Program-made: the position numbers and the translations under genes
From: Burkholderia sp. S171
GTDB taxonomy: Bacteria; Pseudomonadota; Gammaproteobacteria; Burkholderiales; Burkholderiaceae
DNA length: 64,000 nt
Direction: 5' to 3'
Assembly: GCF_009766085.1 (NCBI RefSeq)
Contig: NZ_LMUF01000019.1
Span: 1 to 64,000, forward strand
The notes under the pieces: generated by a model
The model's input: only the letters and a program-made list of their open reading frames with translations
What the model was told of the DNA's origin: nothing
Databases searched by the model: none
Shown: piece after piece, positions 26,816 through 37,787 of the stretch
Layout: every line of letters starts with the position of its first letter
How positions within the stretch are numbered: the first letter of the stretch is position 1

Positions 26816-29464
26816 TCAATTCCCTTCCAGGAACGACTTCAGCTTGTCCGAACGGCTCGGATGACGAAGCTTGCGCAGCGCCTTCGCCTCGATCTGGCGA
26901 ATCCGCTCACGCGTCACGTCGAACTGCTTGCCCACTTCCTCGAGCGTGTGGTCCGTGCTCATCTCGATACCGAAACGCATCCGCAACACCTTCGCCTCGC
27001 GCGGCGTCAGTGAATCGAGCACGTCCTTCACCACGTCGCGCATGCTGGCGTGCAGCGCGGCATCGGCCGGCGCCACCGTGTTCGTATCTTCGATAAAGTC
27101 GCCAAGATGCGAATCGTCGTCGTCCCCGATCGGCGTTTCCATGGAGATCGGCTCTTTCGCGATCTTCATGATCTTGCGGATCTTGTCTTCCGGCATTTCC
27201 ATCTTTTCAGCGAGCGTTGCCGGATCCGGCTCAAGCCCGGTTTCCTGCAGGATCTGCCGCGAAATACGGTTCATCTTGTTGATCGTTTCGATCATATGAA
27301 CCGGAATCCGGATGGTGCGCGCCTGGTCGGCAATCGACCGCGTGATGGCCTGACGAATCCACCACGTTGCATACGTCGAGAACTTATAACCGCGACGATA
27401 TTCGAACTTGTCCACCGCCTTCATCAACCCGATGTTGCCTTCCTGGATCAGATCCAGGAATTGCAGACCGCGGTTCGTGTACTTCTTGGCGATCGAAATC
27501 ACGAGACGCAAGTTCGCTTCCGTCATTTCGCGCTTCGCCTGACGCGCCTTCAGTTCACCCGCCGCCATCTGGCGATTGGTTTCCTTCAGGTCCTTCAACG
27601 GCAACACAACCCGCGCTTGCAAGTCGAGCAAACGTTGCTGCTGTTCGCGAATTGCCGGCACGTTACGCGCCAAAATCACGCTATAGCCATGGTTCTCGGC
27701 GACGACCTTCTCCGACCACTCGAGGTCCGTTTCGCTACCCGGGAAACGGGCGATGAATTCGGCACGGGGCATGCCACATTTATCGACGACGGTATGCAGG
27801 ATCTGACGTTCCACCTGACGCACTTCGTCCACTTGCGCGCGCAATGTGTCGCACAAACGCTCGACAGTCCGCGCGGTGAAGCGGATGGTCATCAGCTCGG
27901 TCTGAATGGCTTCTTGCGCCTTCAGATAAGCCTTCGACTTATAACCTTCCTTCTCGTACGCGCGACGCATCTTGTCGAACCACTCGCTGATCAGCGAGAA
28001 CTTCTCGAGCGACGCACGCTTGAGCGCTTCCAGCTGAGCGGCGTTGGCGTTGGCCTGAGCGGTGGTTTCGTCGACTTCTTCCTCGTCCTCGCTCGGCTCT
28101 TCCTCTTCTTCCTCTTCGCTTTCGATAGCTTCCGCTTCCTGCTCGGAGAAACCATCAGCATCGGCGGCGTTCGGGTCGATCAGGCCGTCGACCAGTTCGT
28201 CCACGCGCGTTTCTTCGTTCTGCACGCGCTCGGCCATGGCCAGGATGTCAGCGATGGTCGTCGGGCAAGCAGAAATGGCCATGACCATGTGCTTGAGGCC
28301 GTCTTCAATCCGCTTCGCGATCTCGATTTCGCCTTCGCGCGTCAGCAGTTCGACCGTGCCCATTTCACGCATGTACATGCGGACCGGATCGGTCGTTCGG
28401 CCAAACTCGGAGTCGACAGTGGAAAGCGCAACTTCGGCTTCCTCTTCGACTTCATCGTCCGATGAAGCCGCCGGGGCGTTGTCGTTGAGCAGCAGCGTTT
28501 CAGCGTCGGGCGCTTGCTCGTAGACCGCCACGCCCATGTCGTTGAACGTGCTGATGATCCCTTCGATAGCTTCCGTTTCCGTGAAGTTATCGGGCAGGTG
28601 ATCGTTGATTTCAGCGTAGGTCAGGAAGCCGCGTTCCTTGCCGAGTTTAATCAGCGCGCGCAGCTTCGCACGCCGCTCCTCGAGCTCTTCAACCGTACCG
28701 GGCGCGCTTGAGGCGAACGCGTCCTTCAACAGCGCTTTTTCCTTCGCACGCCGGTCGCGCGCCTTGACCTTTTCGACCTTGACCGGAGGCGCGGCTACAG
28801 CATCCGCAGCAGGGGCCGCGGCCGGGTCGGCCTGCACGTTTTGCGCGTTCTGCGTTGCGTCGTCATCGACGGGTACTTCGTTCAGCTTTTTCGTCATGGA
28901 GTTCGCCGTACCGGCTTTAGTCTCGACTCGCGGCTGCTGGACGACAGCCGATGGAACCGTGGATACAGAATATGCGCGCGCTGCCTTGTCCTGCGTCCCC
29001 TTGGCAGTGCGTCGCCCCGAGTCCTGCGCCGGTCCCCGCTTCACAACGCGCACGCGAGCCAGCTTCGACTCCTGCATCGTGTTGCGTTTCCGGCCCGCAT
29101 TAGCAGCCGCTTCCGTTGCACTCGCTTGCTTGCCGGCCGAATTTCCGGCCTTGCCACTCCTGCCAGTCTCATCCGCCATCAGGCCAACCTGATCCTTCGA
29201 CTGACCCGGCGTCTGCTTGCCCACCGGCCTCACGACTTTCGCCGTTCTGACCGACCCTGTAGACCCCGTAGACCCCGTAGACCCTCTACTCACTGCCGAC
29301 GCAATCGAGTTTTTTTTACTTGTACCAAATGGCGGAGAGGGAATGGCGATTGCCCTGGTCTTCGACGCTCCGGGGGAAGGAACTGAACGGCTATGGGCCA
29401 CTGCCCGTTTCGACTCGCTCGAGCCGCGTACCGTCGTTTTCTTCCCGCTAGCAGTCTTAACCAT
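26816..29464 (-). CDS. rpoD: RNA polymerase primary sigma factor (sigma-70)
   Basis: The protein is 882 residues, much longer than the 613 residues of Escherichia coli RpoD. Regions 1.1 to 4.2 are all present: region 2 near [22 protein letters not shown] and region 4.2 with [20 protein letters not shown] at the end. An acidic non-conserved region ([17 protein letters not shown]) lies between 1.2 and 2.1. The extra length is a low-complexity basic N-terminus of about 215 residues rich in Lys, Ala, Ser and Thr, including a [11 protein letters not shown] repeat. The ATG at 29464 follows GAGGTGAGG; the frame reaches further to 29503 without a better start. The gene is last in the macromolecular synthesis operon after dnaG, with an 81-bp gap. 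Confidence 0.97.
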   Translation of the reverse strand: MVKTASGKKTTVRGSSESKRAVAHSRSVPSPGASKTRAIAIPSPPFGTSKKNSIASAVSRGSTGSTGSTGSVRTAKVVRPVGKQTPGQSKDQVGLMADETGRSGKAGNSAGKQASATEAAANAGRKRNTMQESKLARVRVVKRGPAQDSGRRTAKGTQDKAARAYSVSTVPSAVVQQPRVETKAGTANSMTKKLNEVPVDDDATQNAQNVQADPAAAPAADAVAAPPVKVEKVKARDRRAKEKALLKDAFASSAPGTVEELEERRAKLRALIKLGKERGFLTYAEINDHLPDNFTETEAIEGIISTFNDMGVAVYEQAPDAETLLLNDNAPAASSDDEVEEEAEVALSTVDSEFGRTTDPVRMYMREMGTVELLTREGEIEIAKRIEDGLKHMVMAISACPTTIADILAMAERVQNEETRVDELVDGLIDPNAADADGFSEQEAEAIESEEEEEEEPSEDEEEVDETTAQANANAAQLEALKRASLEKFSLISEWFDKMRRAYEKEGYKSKAYLKAQEAIQTELMTIRFTARTVERLCDTLRAQVDEVRQVERQILHTVVDKCGMPRAEFIARFPGSETDLEWSEKVVAENHGYSVILARNVPAIREQQQRLLDLQARVVLPLKDLKETNRQMAAGELKARQAKREMTEANLRLVISIAKKYTNRGLQFLDLIQEGNIGLMKAVDKFEYRRGYKFSTYATWWIRQAITRSIADQARTIRIPVHMIETINKMNRISRQILQETGLEPDPATLAEKMEMPEDKIRKIMKIAKEPISMETPIGDDDDSHLGDFIEDTNTVAPADAALHASMRDVVKDVLDSLTPREAKVLRMRFGIEMSTDHTLEEVGKQFDVTRERIRQIEAKALRKLRHPSRSDKLKSFLEGN

Positions 29465-29545
29465 GCGTGCCTCACCTCTTTCGCAAATGAGCACAAAAGT
29501 CAAAAAAACAACTTGCTGAAAACCTTTAATTGTAGCATGCGTGTC

Positions 29546-31435
29546 TTAAATGTCCCGACTCACCCCGCGCAAGGCCTTAATTTGAGCAGCTTTAGCCGAT
29601 AAATCTGAAAATTCGGCAATTTCTTCCGCAGTCAAGCTCGATTGCTGCGCCAGTTGATCCAGCCGATTCCTATAGCTGTCGTGACGCAACTTGACAACCG
29701 TTGCATGCAACTCTTCCGCGAGCAGCTTTTTCTGCTCTTGTACGCGTTCGTTTGCGCCTTCGTCGGCCGGATCGCGCATCAACAGGTCCCGTACATTTTC
29801 ATCATAGGCGAGAATTTCCTGGAAGATATCCTCGTAAGTCGGGGCATTTGCGGCGTTTCGCAACAGATCCGACAGCATCTGGAATTCCGCCGTTTCTCCC
29901 AGTTCCCGCGCGTGCCCGATCACCTCGCTGAACAACTCGCCGTGCTCGGTCATGGCGACCAGCGTCTGCTCGCTTTCGTGATCGAGCGTGGCGTAGATGG
30001 CCGGGTACATCACCAGGTTACGCAGCGCGCGCTGTTCATGGCCCTTTACGCGACGTCGCTCGCTCTTTGGCAGCGCAGCCCGGGCAACGGCCGCTGCTCG
30101 CGAATCGATGTCACACAATGCCGCGATTTCGCCAAACGGTGTACTCAGCCGATCGGCCAGCATGTGCAGGATCTGCACGCGCAACGCGTTCGCCGGTAAC
30201 GCCTGAAGCAGCGGCTTGGCGTCAAAGAGCGCCTTGGCGCGGCCTTCCGGCTGGTCGAGTTCCTTGTCGTTCAGGACTTCGTTCAGCAGGAACTGCGACA
30301 GCGGCATCGCGCGATCGACCTGTTCGCCGAAACCATCAGTGCCGAATTCCCGCACATAGCTGTCCGGGTCGTGTTCCTTCGGCAGGAACAGGAAGCGGAT
30401 CGTGCGGTTGTCGGCGGCATGCGGCAAACAGGCGTCCAGTGCACGGCGCGCCGCGCGACGGCCAGCCGAATCGCCATCGAAACTGAATACGACAGTATCT
30501 GTCTGACGAAACAGCTTTTGTACGTGGATTGGCGTGCAAGCCGTGCCGAGCGTGGCAACCGCGTTCGCAAAACCCAATTGCGCCAGCGCGACCACATCCA
30601 TATACCCTTCGACGACCAGCGCATAGCCGAGTTCACGAATCGCCAGCCGCGCTTCAAAAAGGCCGTATAACTCGCTGCCCTTGCTGAATAACGGCGTTTC
30701 GGGCGAATTCAGGTACTTCGGCTCGCCGCCGTCGAGCACGCGGCCGCCAAAGCCGATCACATTGCCCTTCACGTTCCGGATAGGGAACATGACGCGTTCG
30801 CGGAAGCGATCGTATCGACGAGACTGGCCCTGGTTGTCGCTTTTCTCGCTGACGATCACCAGACCCGCTTCCACCAGATTGTCGTTCTTGTAATCGGGGA
30901 AAGCCGTTTCAAGGCTCTGCCAGCCGTCCGGCGCGTAACCGAGCCCGAAGCGCAACGCAATTTCGCCCGTCAGGCCACGCTTTTTCAAATATTCGATCGC
31001 GTTGGGCGCGCCCCGCAACTGCTTGCGATAGAACTCGCAGGCGGTCTGCATGACTTCAGTCAACGCGACGCTGACGGCTTTGCTCGGCGCGGGCGCGTAA
31101 CCTTCGCCGCCCGACCCGCCGCCCACTCCACCGCGCATCGACGGTTCCTGCGGCACGGTCAGACCGCACGACTGGGCGAGATCCTTGACTGCTTCGGGGA
31201 ACGTGAGCCCGGCGTGCTCCATGAGAAAACTGATTGCCGTGCCATGCGCGCCGCAGCCAAAGCAGTGATAGAACTGCTTCGTCGGGCTGACGGTGAACGA
31301 CGGGCTCTTCTCGTTATGGAACGGGCACAGGCCCATGAAGTTCGCGCCGCCCTTCTTCAACTGGACGGACTTGCCCACCACGTCGACGATATCGACGCGG
31401 TTCAGCAAGTCCTGAAGAAACGAATGCGGAATCAC
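29546..31435 (-). CDS. dnaG: DNA primase
   Basis: The 629-residue primase lays the RNA primers for replication. Domains are in the usual order: zinc-binding domain with C-x2-H and C-x2-C ligands (CPFHNEKS near residue 37 and HCFGCGAHG near 57), TOPRIM catalytic domain (VVEGYMDVVAL near 265 and FDGDSAGRRAARRAL near 308) and C-terminal helicase-binding domain (about 480-629). It lies between yqeY and rpoD on the same strand, as is typical of beta- and gamma-proteobacteria. A glycine-rich GGVGGGSGG linker follows the zinc domain. Confidence 0.97.
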   Translation of the reverse strand: MIPHSFLQDLLNRVDIVDVVGKSVQLKKGGANFMGLCPFHNEKSPSFTVSPTKQFYHCFGCGAHGTAISFLMEHAGLTFPEAVKDLAQSCGLTVPQEPSMRGGVGGGSGGEGYAPAPSKAVSVALTEVMQTACEFYRKQLRGAPNAIEYLKKRGLTGEIALRFGLGYAPDGWQSLETAFPDYKNDNLVEAGLVIVSEKSDNQGQSRRYDRFRERVMFPIRNVKGNVIGFGGRVLDGGEPKYLNSPETPLFSKGSELYGLFEARLAIRELGYALVVEGYMDVVALAQLGFANAVATLGTACTPIHVQKLFRQTDTVVFSFDGDSAGRRAARRALDACLPHAADNRTIRFLFLPKEHDPDSYVREFGTDGFGEQVDRAMPLSQFLLNEVLNDKELDQPEGRAKALFDAKPLLQALPANALRVQILHMLADRLSTPFGEIAALCDIDSRAAAVARAALPKSERRRVKGHEQRALRNLVMYPAIYATLDHESEQTLVAMTEHGELFSEVIGHARELGETAEFQMLSDLLRNAANAPTYEDIFQEILAYDENVRDLLMRDPADEGANERVQEQKKLLAEELHATVVKLRHDSYRNRLDQLAQQSSLTAEEIAEFSDLSAKAAQIKALRGVSRDI

Positions 31436-31518
31436 TTAGTGAGTTTTCTTGGTCAGACTTTCTTAAGCACTTAAGCAGGCTTATTTGGCAAACTCATTTT
31501 CAAGCTTATTTCGTAAGC

Positions 31519-31965
31519 TTATTTGGCGAGCGCTGCTTTGACCAGGCCCGACACCGCCGTCATATCTGCACGGCCCGCCAGCTTTGATTTCAGCACGGCC
31601 ATCACCTTGCCCATGTCCTGGGGTCCTGCGGCGCCGGTCGCCGTCACAGCTGCCTGAATCTCGGCGTTGATCGCTTCATTCGACATCTGCTCAGGCATAT
31701 AGGCTGCCAGCACGCCCAGCTCGGCTTGTTCCTTCGCCACCAGGTCGTCGCGTCCGGCCGTCTGGAACTGGCTGATCGAGTCCTTGCGCTGCTTGATCAT
31801 TTTGTCGATGACTGCCGTGATGGCTGCGTCGTCCAGCGTCACGCGCTCGTCGACTTCGCGCTGCTTGATTGCCGAAAGCAGCAGCCGGATGGTGCCGAGG
31901 CGATCGGTTTCGCGGGCGCGCATCGCGGTTTTCATGTCGTCGGTGATCTGGTCTTTGAGGCTCAT
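31519..31965 (-). CDS. GatB/YqeY domain protein
   Basis: The 148-residue protein is a stand-alone YqeY protein, related to the C-terminal domain of GatB, which binds tRNA in the amidotransferase. It spans the whole family length: MSLKDQITDDMKTAMRARE at the start and MGKVMAVLKSKLAGRADMTAVSGLVKAAL at the end. The function is uncertain but the gene is regularly linked to rpsU, dnaG and rpoD. The 84-bp gap to dnaG contains an imperfect duplication of the yqeY end (repeats of GCTTATTTGGC). Confidence 0.92.
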   Translation of the reverse strand: MSLKDQITDDMKTAMRARETDRLGTIRLLLSAIKQREVDERVTLDDAAITAVIDKMIKQRKDSISQFQTAGRDDLVAKEQAELGVLAAYMPEQMSNEAINAEIQAAVTATGAAGPQDMGKVMAVLKSKLAGRADMTAVSGLVKAALAK

Positions 31966-32036
31966 CGCTTGGGAACTCTGCTGGTGCTGTGTTGAAAGAA
32001 TGCGGACGTCAGCCGTTCATGGCGCTAAAGCAAAAA

Positions 32037-32063
32037 CCCGCTTGGGACGTTTCCTCAAGCGGG
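32037..32063 (-). terminator. Intrinsic terminator without an upstream gene
   Basis: CCCGCTTG / CAAGCGGG forms an 8-bp stem with a 10-base loop and is followed by TTTTT on the minus strand. It stands upstream of yqeY, where rpsU and its terminator usually lie, but no S21 protein is encoded between it and the next gene. Confidence 0.7.
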
Positions 32064-32284
32064 ATCATGAACGGGGTGATTCGGGTACTTTTTGAAGCTG
32101 GCCGGAACGACGCATAGGCAGGGTCCCGAGACTGGTCGAGTGGCCGCTCGCGGCAGGGATCGTCTTCTATCTTCATGGATCACCGCCCGGTTTCACTCAT
32201 TTGCGCTCGCGCCCCGCTTGTGCCAATTGCCCGTCAATTGCCTACAGATTGCCTGTCAATTGCCGCTACGAACGAAGCAGTATA
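32064..32284 (-). other. Gene-less stretch, possible small RNA unit
   Basis: Between the terminator at 32037 and the flavoprotein gene end at 32377 I find no protein gene. A TATACT -10-like element on the minus strand (32279-32284) would start a transcript near 32272 that ends at the terminator, giving an RNA of roughly 235 nt. Four 11-bp tandem repeats lie in its first part. A 55-codon frame beginning at 32175 reads through the terminator and has no recognised similarity. The small-RNA reading is speculative. Confidence 0.25.
32221..32264. repeat. Four tandem 11-bp repeats
   Basis: TGCCAATTGCC, CGTCAATTGCC, TACAGATTGCC and TGTCAATTGCC follow each other without gaps. The third copy is the most diverged. 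The 11-bp period is close to one helical turn, so the CAATTG cores face the same side of the DNA. Confidence 0.7.
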
Positions 32285-32376
32285 GCAGGTCGAAACCAGG
32301 ATTTCCCAGGGGAAACGGCCTTGCACGGATACCGGCCCTTACGGCTAAAAACCATACTGGTCATGCCTTTGCGGTT

Positions 32377-33588
32377 CTAGGCACGAACTAGTTCGGCCGC
32401 CGCTTTGCCCGCCGCCACGCCCGACGCCCATGCCCACTGGAAGTTGTAGCCGCCGAGCCAGCCGGTAACATCGACCGCCTCGCCGATGAAATATAAACCC
32501 GAAACGCGCGAACTCATCATGGTCGTGGATGACAGTTCCCGGGTGTCCACGCCGCCGCGCGTGACCTCGGCCTTCCGATACCCCTCCGTGCCGTTCGGCG
32601 TGAGCGTCCAGCGCGACAGCGATTCGCCAATCTGGCGCAGCGTTTTGTCGGGAAGATCGGCGAGACGGGCATCGGTGGGGACACGCTGCACGTCGAGCCA
32701 GGTTTGGGCGAGCCTTGCCGGCACACGTTCGGCGAGAAACGTGCCGACTTGCTTGCGCGATTCCCGCTTGGCCGCGATCAGTTCGCTGGTGGCGTCGACG
32801 CCGGGTAACAGGTCAATGCAAATGGGCTCCGACGGGTTCCAGTAGCTCGAAATCTGCAGCACGCCCGGCCCCGATAAACCGCGGTGCGTGAGCAGCAGGT
32901 CCTCGTTGAATTCCCCACGCCCGCGACCCGCGCCCGCGCTGAGTTCGACCGGCACCGACAAGCCGGATAACGCCGCGAACGGCTCCCAGTCGGCCGGCGC
33001 GAAGGTCAGTGGCACCAGGGCGGGACGGGTATCAATGAGCTTGTGGCCGAATTGCTTCGCCAGCCGATACGCGAAATCCGTCGCGCCGATTTTCGGGATC
33101 GACAGGCCGCCGGTTGCGACGACAAGCGCGGCGCTTGAAATCGTGCCCGCGTTGCTGTCGAGGAAAAACCGGGCGCCGTCGTGGCGAATCGTATCGACGG
33201 TGACTGGCCGGCGCCACGTCACGCCGCCCGCGTCGCATTCGCTTTTCAGAAGCTGGATGATCGATTCGCTGGAGTCATCGCAGAAAAGCTGGCCCTTGTG
33301 TTTCTCATGCCAATCCACACGATGACGCTTGAGCAGCGCGAGAAAATTCTGCGGCGTGTAGCGAGCAAGCGCCGAGCGGCAAAAATGCGGATTCGCCGAG
33401 AGGAAGTTGGCCGGTCCGGCATTGATATTCGTGAAGTTGCAGCGGCCGCCACCCGAGATGCGGATTTTTTCCGCGAGCCGTTCCGCGTGGTCGATCAGGA
33501 CCACCCGGCGGCCGCTTTGCGCGGCTACCGCGGCGCACATCATGCCCGCAGCGCCCGCGCCAATGACTGCAATATCGTAGGTTTCCAT
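32377..33588 (-). CDS. NAD(P)/FAD-dependent oxidoreductase, BaiN/HI0933 family
   Basis: The 403-residue flavoprotein begins with a dinucleotide-binding motif GAGAAGMMCA (about residue 9) and has the HI0933-family GGGRCNFTN motif (about 48) and a C-terminal FIGEAVDVTGWLGGYNFQWAWASG segment that closes over FAD. Members are poorly characterised; one has been linked to bile-acid reduction in gut bacteria, but the general role is unknown. I chose the ATG at 33588, directly before the binding strand; the frame extends to 33699 without a family-like sequence. It is divergent from tsaD. Confidence 0.88.
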   Translation of the reverse strand: METYDIAVIGAGAAGMMCAAVAAQSGRRVVLIDHAERLAEKIRISGGGRCNFTNINAGPANFLSANPHFCRSALARYTPQNFLALLKRHRVDWHEKHKGQLFCDDSSESIIQLLKSECDAGGVTWRRPVTVDTIRHDGARFFLDSNAGTISSAALVVATGGLSIPKIGATDFAYRLAKQFGHKLIDTRPALVPLTFAPADWEPFAALSGLSVPVELSAGAGRGRGEFNEDLLLTHRGLSGPGVLQISSYWNPSEPICIDLLPGVDATSELIAAKRESRKQVGTFLAERVPARLAQTWLDVQRVPTDARLADLPDKTLRQIGESLSRWTLTPNGTEGYRKAEVTRGGVDTRELSSTTMMSSRVSGLYFIGEAVDVTGWLGGYNFQWAWASGVAAGKAAAELVRA

Positions 33589-33736
33589 GGCGCGCATTGT
33601 AACGGGTGGTGTGCTTGGGTTCGAGGGGATTGGACTGCGGGCGACGGTGTAATCGTCCTGGAGCAACGCCGTCGGGCGAACGAGCCTAAACCCGCCCACT
33701 GCTATACTCGTTTGTTAATCCAAACACCTCTGCCCC

Positions 33737-34765
33737 ATGCTTGTTCTAGGCATCGAAAGTTCCTGCGACGAAACCGGCCTTGCGCTCTACGACACCGACC
33801 GCGGCCTGCTTTCGCACGCGCTGCATTCGCAAATCGCCATGCATCGGGAATACGGCGGTGTAGTGCCGGAACTCGCCTCTCGCGACCACATCCGCCGGGC
33901 ATTGCCACTCCTCGAACAGGTCATGGCGGAAGCCGGCACGGTGCCAACGGATATCGACGCTATTGCGTTCACGCAAGGACCTGGTCTAGCCGGAGCGCTG
34001 CTGGTGGGCGCGAGCATTGCCAATGCATTAGCCATGGCGTGGGACTTGCCGACCGTCGGGATTCATCATCTGGAAGGGCATCTGCTGTCGCCGCTGCTGG
34101 TGAGCGAGCCGCCGCCGTTTCCGTTCGTCGCGTTATTGGTGTCGGGCGGCCATACGCAATTGATGCGCGTAACCGACGTAGGTGAGTATGAAACGCTCGG
34201 AGAGACGCTGGACGACGCCGCCGGCGAAGCCTTCGACAAAACCGCAAAACTGCTGGGCCTCGGTTATCCGGGCGGCCCGGAAGTCTCGCGGCTCGCCGAA
34301 TTCGGTACATCCGGCGCAGTTAAACTGCCGCGCCCGATGCTGCATTCCGGCGATCTGGATTTCAGCTTCAGCGGATTAAAAACCGCAGTACTGACGCACA
34401 GCCGCAAGCTTGGCGCGAACATCTGCGAGCAATCGAAAGCGGATCTGGCGCGAGGTTTTGTCGATGCGGCCGTCGATGTGCTGACTACGAAATCGATCGC
34501 GGCATTAAAGCAGACGGGCCTGAACCGGCTGGTCGTGGCCGGCGGAGTGGGCGCGAACCGGCAATTGCGCGAGGCACTGTCCGCCGCCGCGAAAAAGCGT
34601 CGCTTCGAAGTGCATTACCCGGATTTGGCGCTATGTACCGATAACGGCGCCATGATCGCCCTCGCCGGAGCATTGCGTCTCGCGCGCTGGCCTGATCAGG
34701 CCGTGCGCGATTATGCGTTCACGGTGAAACCGCGCTGGGACCTGACATCGCTGGCGGCTGCGTAA
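33737..34765 (+). CDS. tsaD: tRNA N6-adenosine threonylcarbamoyltransferase
   Basis: The 342-residue ASKHA-fold protein transfers the threonylcarbamoyl group to A37 of tRNAs that read ANN codons, together with TsaB, TsaC and TsaE. The metal-site motif [11 protein letters not shown] (about residue 110) and the nucleotide motifs [10 protein letters not shown] (about residue 4) and [16 protein letters not shown] (about 263) are present. The intron-split tRNA-Ile(CAU) in this window would itself be a t6A37 substrate. The ATG at 33737 gives the normal length. It converges with folE2; a GAGGCGC / GCGCCTC hairpin lies between the two. Confidence 0.96.
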   Translation: MLVLGIESSCDETGLALYDTDRGLLSHALHSQIAMHREYGGVVPELASRDHIRRALPLLEQVMAEAGTVPTDIDAIAFTQGPGLAGALLVGASIANALAMAWDLPTVGIHHLEGHLLSPLLVSEPPPFPFVALLVSGGHTQLMRVTDVGEYETLGETLDDAAGEAFDKTAKLLGLGYPGGPEVSRLAEFGTSGAVKLPRPMLHSGDLDFSFSGLKTAVLTHSRKLGANICEQSKADLARGFVDAAVDVLTTKSIAALKQTGLNRLVVAGGVGANRQLREALSAAAKKRRFEVHYPDLALCTDNGAMIALAGALRLARWPDQAVRDYAFTVKPRWDLTSLAAA

Positions 34766-34806
34766 GTGGCTGCACCAACGTGAGGCGCCATCACCGTCTC
34801 AGCGCC

Positions 34807-35625
34807 TCAAACAGCCAGAGCTGAAACCCGCTTGTCATGCTCGATCACGGCGTAGGCGCTGTGGTTGTGGATCGACTCGAAGTTCTCGGCTTCCAGCACA
34901 TACGACACAATCCGTTCGTCCGCATTCAGTCGCGTGGCGACATCGCGGACGAGGTCTTCAACGAATTTGGGATTCTCGTAAGCACGCTCGGTCACGAACT
35001 TCTCGTCGGGCCGCTTCAGCAAACCCCACAACTCGCACGACGCTTCCTCTTCCGCGATCCGGATCAAGTCCTCAATTGCGACATCACCCTCGAACTCCGC
35101 CGCGATAGTCACGTGCGAGCGCTGGTTATGCGCGCCGTACTGAGAAATCTGCTTCGAGCAAGGGCAGAGGCTGGTGACCGGCACGAGCACTTTCAGCGAG
35201 ATCCGCGTTTCGCCGCCACGCACTTCGCCAGTCAACGTAACCTCATAATCCATCAGGCTTTGCACGCCAGACACCGGCGCGGTCTTCATGACGAAGTACG
35301 GAAGCGAAACCTCGATACGACCCGAATGCGCTTCAAGCTTCGCCAGCATCGACGCGAGCATGATGCGGAATGCGGCCTGGTCGAGCGGCGCGCGATGTTC
35401 GTCGAGCAAGGCGACGAAGCGCGACATGTGCGTGCCTTTTTGATCGGCGGGAAGATGAACGTCAAGATTCCAGAGACCAACGCCCGGCTGCAATTCGCCG
35501 CTGGAGGTGCGGATAGTCAGCGGGTATCGAACTGCTTTTACGCCCACGCGCTGGATTGGGATCTGCCGGACGTCGAGCGAACTCTGAACATCGGGCATCG
35601 CAAAGGCGGGATTCATCTGATTCAT
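34807..35625 (-). CDS. folE2: GTP cyclohydrolase FolE2 (type IB)
   Basis: The 272-residue enzyme opens the GTP ring to give dihydroneopterin triphosphate, the first step of folate biosynthesis. It belongs to the metal-flexible FolE2 family rather than FolE. The cysteine motif [10 protein letters not shown] (about residue 152) and the EVSLPYFV strand are typical. FolE2 can work with manganese when zinc is scarce. Here it lies between tsaD and dxs with no zinc-responsive neighbours, so it may be a housekeeping copy. Confidence 0.94.
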   Translation of the reverse strand: MNQMNPAFAMPDVQSSLDVRQIPIQRVGVKAVRYPLTIRTSSGELQPGVGLWNLDVHLPADQKGTHMSRFVALLDEHRAPLDQAAFRIMLASMLAKLEAHSGRIEVSLPYFVMKTAPVSGVQSLMDYEVTLTGEVRGGETRISLKVLVPVTSLCPCSKQISQYGAHNQRSHVTIAAEFEGDVAIEDLIRIAEEEASCELWGLLKRPDEKFVTERAYENPKFVEDLVRDVATRLNADERIVSYVLEAENFESIHNHSAYAVIEHDKRVSALAV

Positions 35626-35744
35626 TCTTTTTCCTTGTCCGTGGCGTAAATCTCGTCGCGCGAACCTTGGACGCCCACGGATGAAACCAGACAGGCGTCC
35701 CCGACGCCCGTCTTCACCACACGTTCTTCAATCACGTTCTGCAA

Positions 35745-37661
35745 TCAGGCGACGCGTTTCGTCAGCTTGCCTGCATCGGTTTCGACGGCGTTATTCAGGA
35801 AGCGCTCGCGAATCGAGTTGGCAATGCCAGCACCATCCAGCCCGCACGATGCCAGCAGCTTGACCGGATCGCCGTGATCGATGAAAAGATCGGGCAAGCC
35901 CAACTGCAGCACAGGCTTGATGACCGCGCTCGCCAACAGGCTTTCCACGCATGCCGAGCCCGCGCCGCCCATGATCGCGCCTTCTTCCACGGTCACGAGC
36001 GCGTCGTGGGTGGCGGCGAGTTCACGCAGCAATTCGGCATCGATTGGCTTCACGAAGCGCATGTTCGCGACGGTGGCGTCCAGTTCCTCAGCCGCCGCCA
36101 ACGCGGGGGCGACCATGGTGCCGAACGCAAGGATCGCGATGCGCTTGCCGGAACCCATTTTCTGCGTCGAGTCGCGGCGAACTTCGCCCTTGCCGAGAGG
36201 AATAGCGGTCATTTTCTTGACGATCTTCACGCCCGTGCCGGCACCGCGCGGATAACGCACGGCGGAAGGATTGGGCTGCTGCAACGCCGTGTAAAGCATC
36301 TGACGACATTCGTCTTCGTCTGAAGCCGCCATCACCGTCATGTTCGGGATGCAGCGCAGGAACGCGAGATCGTAATTACCCGCGTGCGTCGCGCCGTCCG
36401 CTCCCACCAGACCGGCGCGATCGATAGCGAATACCACCGGCAGGTTCTGTAACGCGACGTCATGGATCAACTGATCGTAGGCGCGCTGCAAGAAGGTGGA
36501 ATAGATTGCGACAACCGGGCGCATGCCGTCGGCGGCAAGACCGCCCGCGAACGTCACGGCGTGTTGTTCCGCTATACCGACATCGAAATAACGATCAGGA
36601 AAACGCTTTTCAAACTCCACCATGCCCGAGCCTTCGCGCATGGCCGGCGTGATGCCGACGACCCGCGAATCCTGCTCGGCGGCGTCGCACAGCCATTCGC
36701 CGAAGACTTGCGTATAAGTCTTCTTCGATGGCGCCGTCGAAGGCTTGATGCCTTCTGCCGGATTGAACTTGCCGGGACCGTGATAGAGCACCGGATCGGC
36801 TTCGGCGAGTTTGTAACCCTGCCCCTTCTTCGTCACGACGTGCAGGAACTGCGGGCCGCGCAATTCCTTGATGTTTTGCAGCGTCGGAATCAGCGATTCC
36901 AGATCGTGCCCATCAATCGGACCGATGTAGTTGAAGCCAAATTCTTCGAACAACGTGGCCGGAACAATCATGCCCTTCGCGTGTTCCTCGAGCTTGCGCG
37001 CGAGGTCCAGCATAGGAGGAGCCACGCGCAGCACGCGTTCAACGCCGGCACGCGCCGCTGCGTAGAAACGCCCGGACATCAAGCGCGCGAGATGGCGATT
37101 CAACGCGCCCACCGGCGGGGAGATCGACATGTCGTTGTCGTTCAGGATCACGAGCAGCGGCACGTCGTCGGCCACGCCTGCATTGTTCATGGCCTCGAAT
37201 GCCATGCCGGCGGTCATCGCACCGTCGCCGATCACCGCGATCGAATAACGGTTGTCGCCCTGCAGTTTGCTGGCGATCGCCATGCCGAGCGCCGCCGAAA
37301 TCGACGTGCTGGAATGCGCGGTGCCAAAGGTGTCGTATTTCGATTCGCTGCGGCGCGGGAAGCCGGAAATACCGCCGGCCTGGCGCAGCGTCTTCATCTG
37401 GTCGCGACGGCCGGTCAGGATCTTGTGCGGATAAGTCTGATGACCCACGTCCCACACAATTCGATCGTGCGGGGTGTCGAAGACGTAATGGAGCGCGATC
37501 GTCAGTTCGACCGTTCCGAGGTTCGACGACAAGTGCCCGCCCGTCTGCGACACGCTATCGAGCACGTAGGCACGCAGCTCTTCGGCCAGCGGTTTTAGTT
37601 CGTGGCGGTCCAGGGCGCGCAAGGCGGCCGGATCGTCGATGGTTTTCAGCAAGTCGTACAT
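35745..37661 (-). CDS. dxs: 1-deoxy-D-xylulose-5-phosphate synthase
   Basis: The 638-residue thiamine-diphosphate enzyme condenses pyruvate and glyceraldehyde 3-phosphate in the first step of the MEP isoprenoid pathway. Visible are the [15 protein letters not shown] strand (about residue 72), the TPP/metal motif [18 protein letters not shown] (about 145-163) and the [18 protein letters not shown] transketolase motif (about 365-382). The ATG at 37661 matches the family start; the frame to 37757 adds nothing familiar. It is followed upstream on the same strand by ispA and xseB, giving the order xseB-ispA-dxs that is common in proteobacteria. Confidence 0.97.
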   Translation of the reverse strand: MYDLLKTIDDPAALRALDRHELKPLAEELRAYVLDSVSQTGGHLSSNLGTVELTIALHYVFDTPHDRIVWDVGHQTYPHKILTGRRDQMKTLRQAGGISGFPRRSESKYDTFGTAHSSTSISAALGMAIASKLQGDNRYSIAVIGDGAMTAGMAFEAMNNAGVADDVPLLVILNDNDMSISPPVGALNRHLARLMSGRFYAAARAGVERVLRVAPPMLDLARKLEEHAKGMIVPATLFEEFGFNYIGPIDGHDLESLIPTLQNIKELRGPQFLHVVTKKGQGYKLAEADPVLYHGPGKFNPAEGIKPSTAPSKKTYTQVFGEWLCDAAEQDSRVVGITPAMREGSGMVEFEKRFPDRYFDVGIAEQHAVTFAGGLAADGMRPVVAIYSTFLQRAYDQLIHDVALQNLPVVFAIDRAGLVGADGATHAGNYDLAFLRCIPNMTVMAASDEDECRQMLYTALQQPNPSAVRYPRGAGTGVKIVKKMTAIPLGKGEVRRDSTQKMGSGKRIAILAFGTMVAPALAAAEELDATVANMRFVKPIDAELLRELAATHDALVTVEEGAIMGGAGSACVESLLASAVIKPVLQLGLPDLFIDHGDPVKLLASCGLDGAGIANSIRERFLNNAVETDAGKLTKRVA

Positions 37662-37787
37662 CGTCGTCCCATTTAGGAAAACTGGCGGAAGCCGTTCGGT
37701 TGTTACCCGGCGCTGTTTAAAACAGCCTGTGTAAGGAGCGCAAATTGCACCAGGCACGCCCGCCGGTCCCGCGTTTTATCGTATGTT

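Noticed and set aside
27050..28465. Long 471-codon frame antisense to rpoD
   Set aside because: It is a GC-rich shadow of rpoD, which is certain; no domain is recognisable in the antisense frame.
32009..32176. Small minus-strand frame of 55 codons (start near 32175)
   Set aside because: It reads through the intrinsic terminator, has a weak ribosome site and no recognised relative.
32064..32376. rpsU (S21) coding region before yqeY
   Set aside because: No frame gives the S21 sequence with its basic C-terminus; only the terminator is present.
36462..37598. 378-codon plus-strand frame inside dxs
   Set aside because: Antisense shadow; dxs is complete and conserved.
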